Assembly: GCA_963682055.1 (NCBI GenBank)
Contig: OY821740.1
Coordinates: forward strand, 41,994,795-42,058,794
DNA: 64,000 nt
From: Primula veris
Taxonomy: Eukaryota; Streptophyta; Magnoliopsida; Ericales; Primulaceae
Direction of reading: 5' to 3'
How positions within the stretch are numbered: position 1 is the first letter of the stretch; each line of letters begins with the position of its first letter. The notes beneath the pieces are model-generated. The model did no database searches. It was not told the DNA's origin and worked only from the letters and a program-made list of their open reading frames with translations. Position numbers and translations under genes: made by a program. Below are positions 63,668-64,000 of the stretch, piece by piece.

Positions 63668-64000
63668 AGATGGTTGGTTCTTTATCCTCTTAAAATCCGA
63701 TTTGAACCGCCAATACTACTAGCGTGCGTTAATATAGGGGAAAAGAAGTTGATATATATAACAATTTCACAATTAATCATGAGCAAATTATTTCTTTATA
63801 TAAAGGAAAAATGAAAAAAAAAAAGGTGTTTTAAAATTTCAAAAAATATACGATAAAGTAATTCATCTCTCCAAATATTACTACAACCAGGGGAGGATGT
63901 TTTCAAAAAATATTTTTTTATAGTGTAAAATTATTATTTTTAACGAAAATAGCGATTTAGCTCTTATATATTAATTTTTTAAAATTCAGTAACTCAATAT
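63668..64000. other. AT-rich end of window, nothing recognised
   Basis: No gene, repeat or RNA is seen in the last 330 bases. Confidence 0.45.

Noticed and set aside
1..64000. CRISPR arrays, operons, prokaryotic origins or riboswitches
   Set aside because: All real genes have spliceosomal introns and plant families; no repeat-spacer pattern is present.

Overview
This is a stretch of plant nuclear DNA, almost certainly from a eudicot. It is AT-rich, its genes are split by many GT-AG introns, and its intergenic space is full of decayed DNA transposons. Seven protein-coding genes can be modelled exon by exon with frames that close exactly. In order they are three tandem DUF642 secreted cell-wall protein genes (+, 6228-8190, 9686-12505, 15110-18855), a STELLO-type Golgi glycosyltransferase (+, 20548-24025), CTU2, the second subunit of the cytosolic tRNA 2-thiolation enzyme (+, 25296-30717), the N-terminal glutamine amidohydrolase NTAQ1 (-, 39498-42137), and a villin (+, 48423-56575).

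The set villin / NTAQ1 / STELLO / DUF642 recalls the order I remember on Arabidopsis chromosome 2 (At2g41740 VLN2, At2g41760 NTAQ1, At2g41770 STELLO, At2g41800 DUF642). The window therefore looks like an ancestral eudicot block. CTU2 is, as I recall, elsewhere in Arabidopsis (At4g35910), so its presence between STELLO and NTAQ1 would be a lineage difference. Three of the gene types touch cell-wall growth: DUF642 proteins bind wall polysaccharide and affect pectin methylesterase, STELLO controls cellulose synthase complex assembly, and villin bundles the actin that carries Golgi and vesicles. I infer no operon-like unit from this.

The spaces hold transposon remains. At 1280-2384 (-) there is a decayed PIF/Harbinger-type accessory ORF. 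At 31569-33401 lies a foldback Mutator-like element with a perfect 10-bp target duplication. At 34859-35256 there is a terminal-inverted-repeat MITE. At 35767-38014 (-) there is a broken MULE transposase with FAR1-like, transposase, SWIM-like and OTU parts. At 59484-59675 and 60484-60677 sit two short CACTA-type elements, each with a perfect 3-bp duplication, with a 186-bp tandem repeat between them. The outer 7 kb on the right carries no recognisable gene.

The most notable details are structural: a probable U12-type intron and an 11-nt microexon in villin, a GC-AG intron and a catalytic-Cys codon split by an intron in NTAQ1, an SGG-to-SAG change in the CTU2 PP-loop-like motif, a patch of retained intron similarity between two DUF642 paralogues, and the hairpin transposon. 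I did not find a clearly new biological system.
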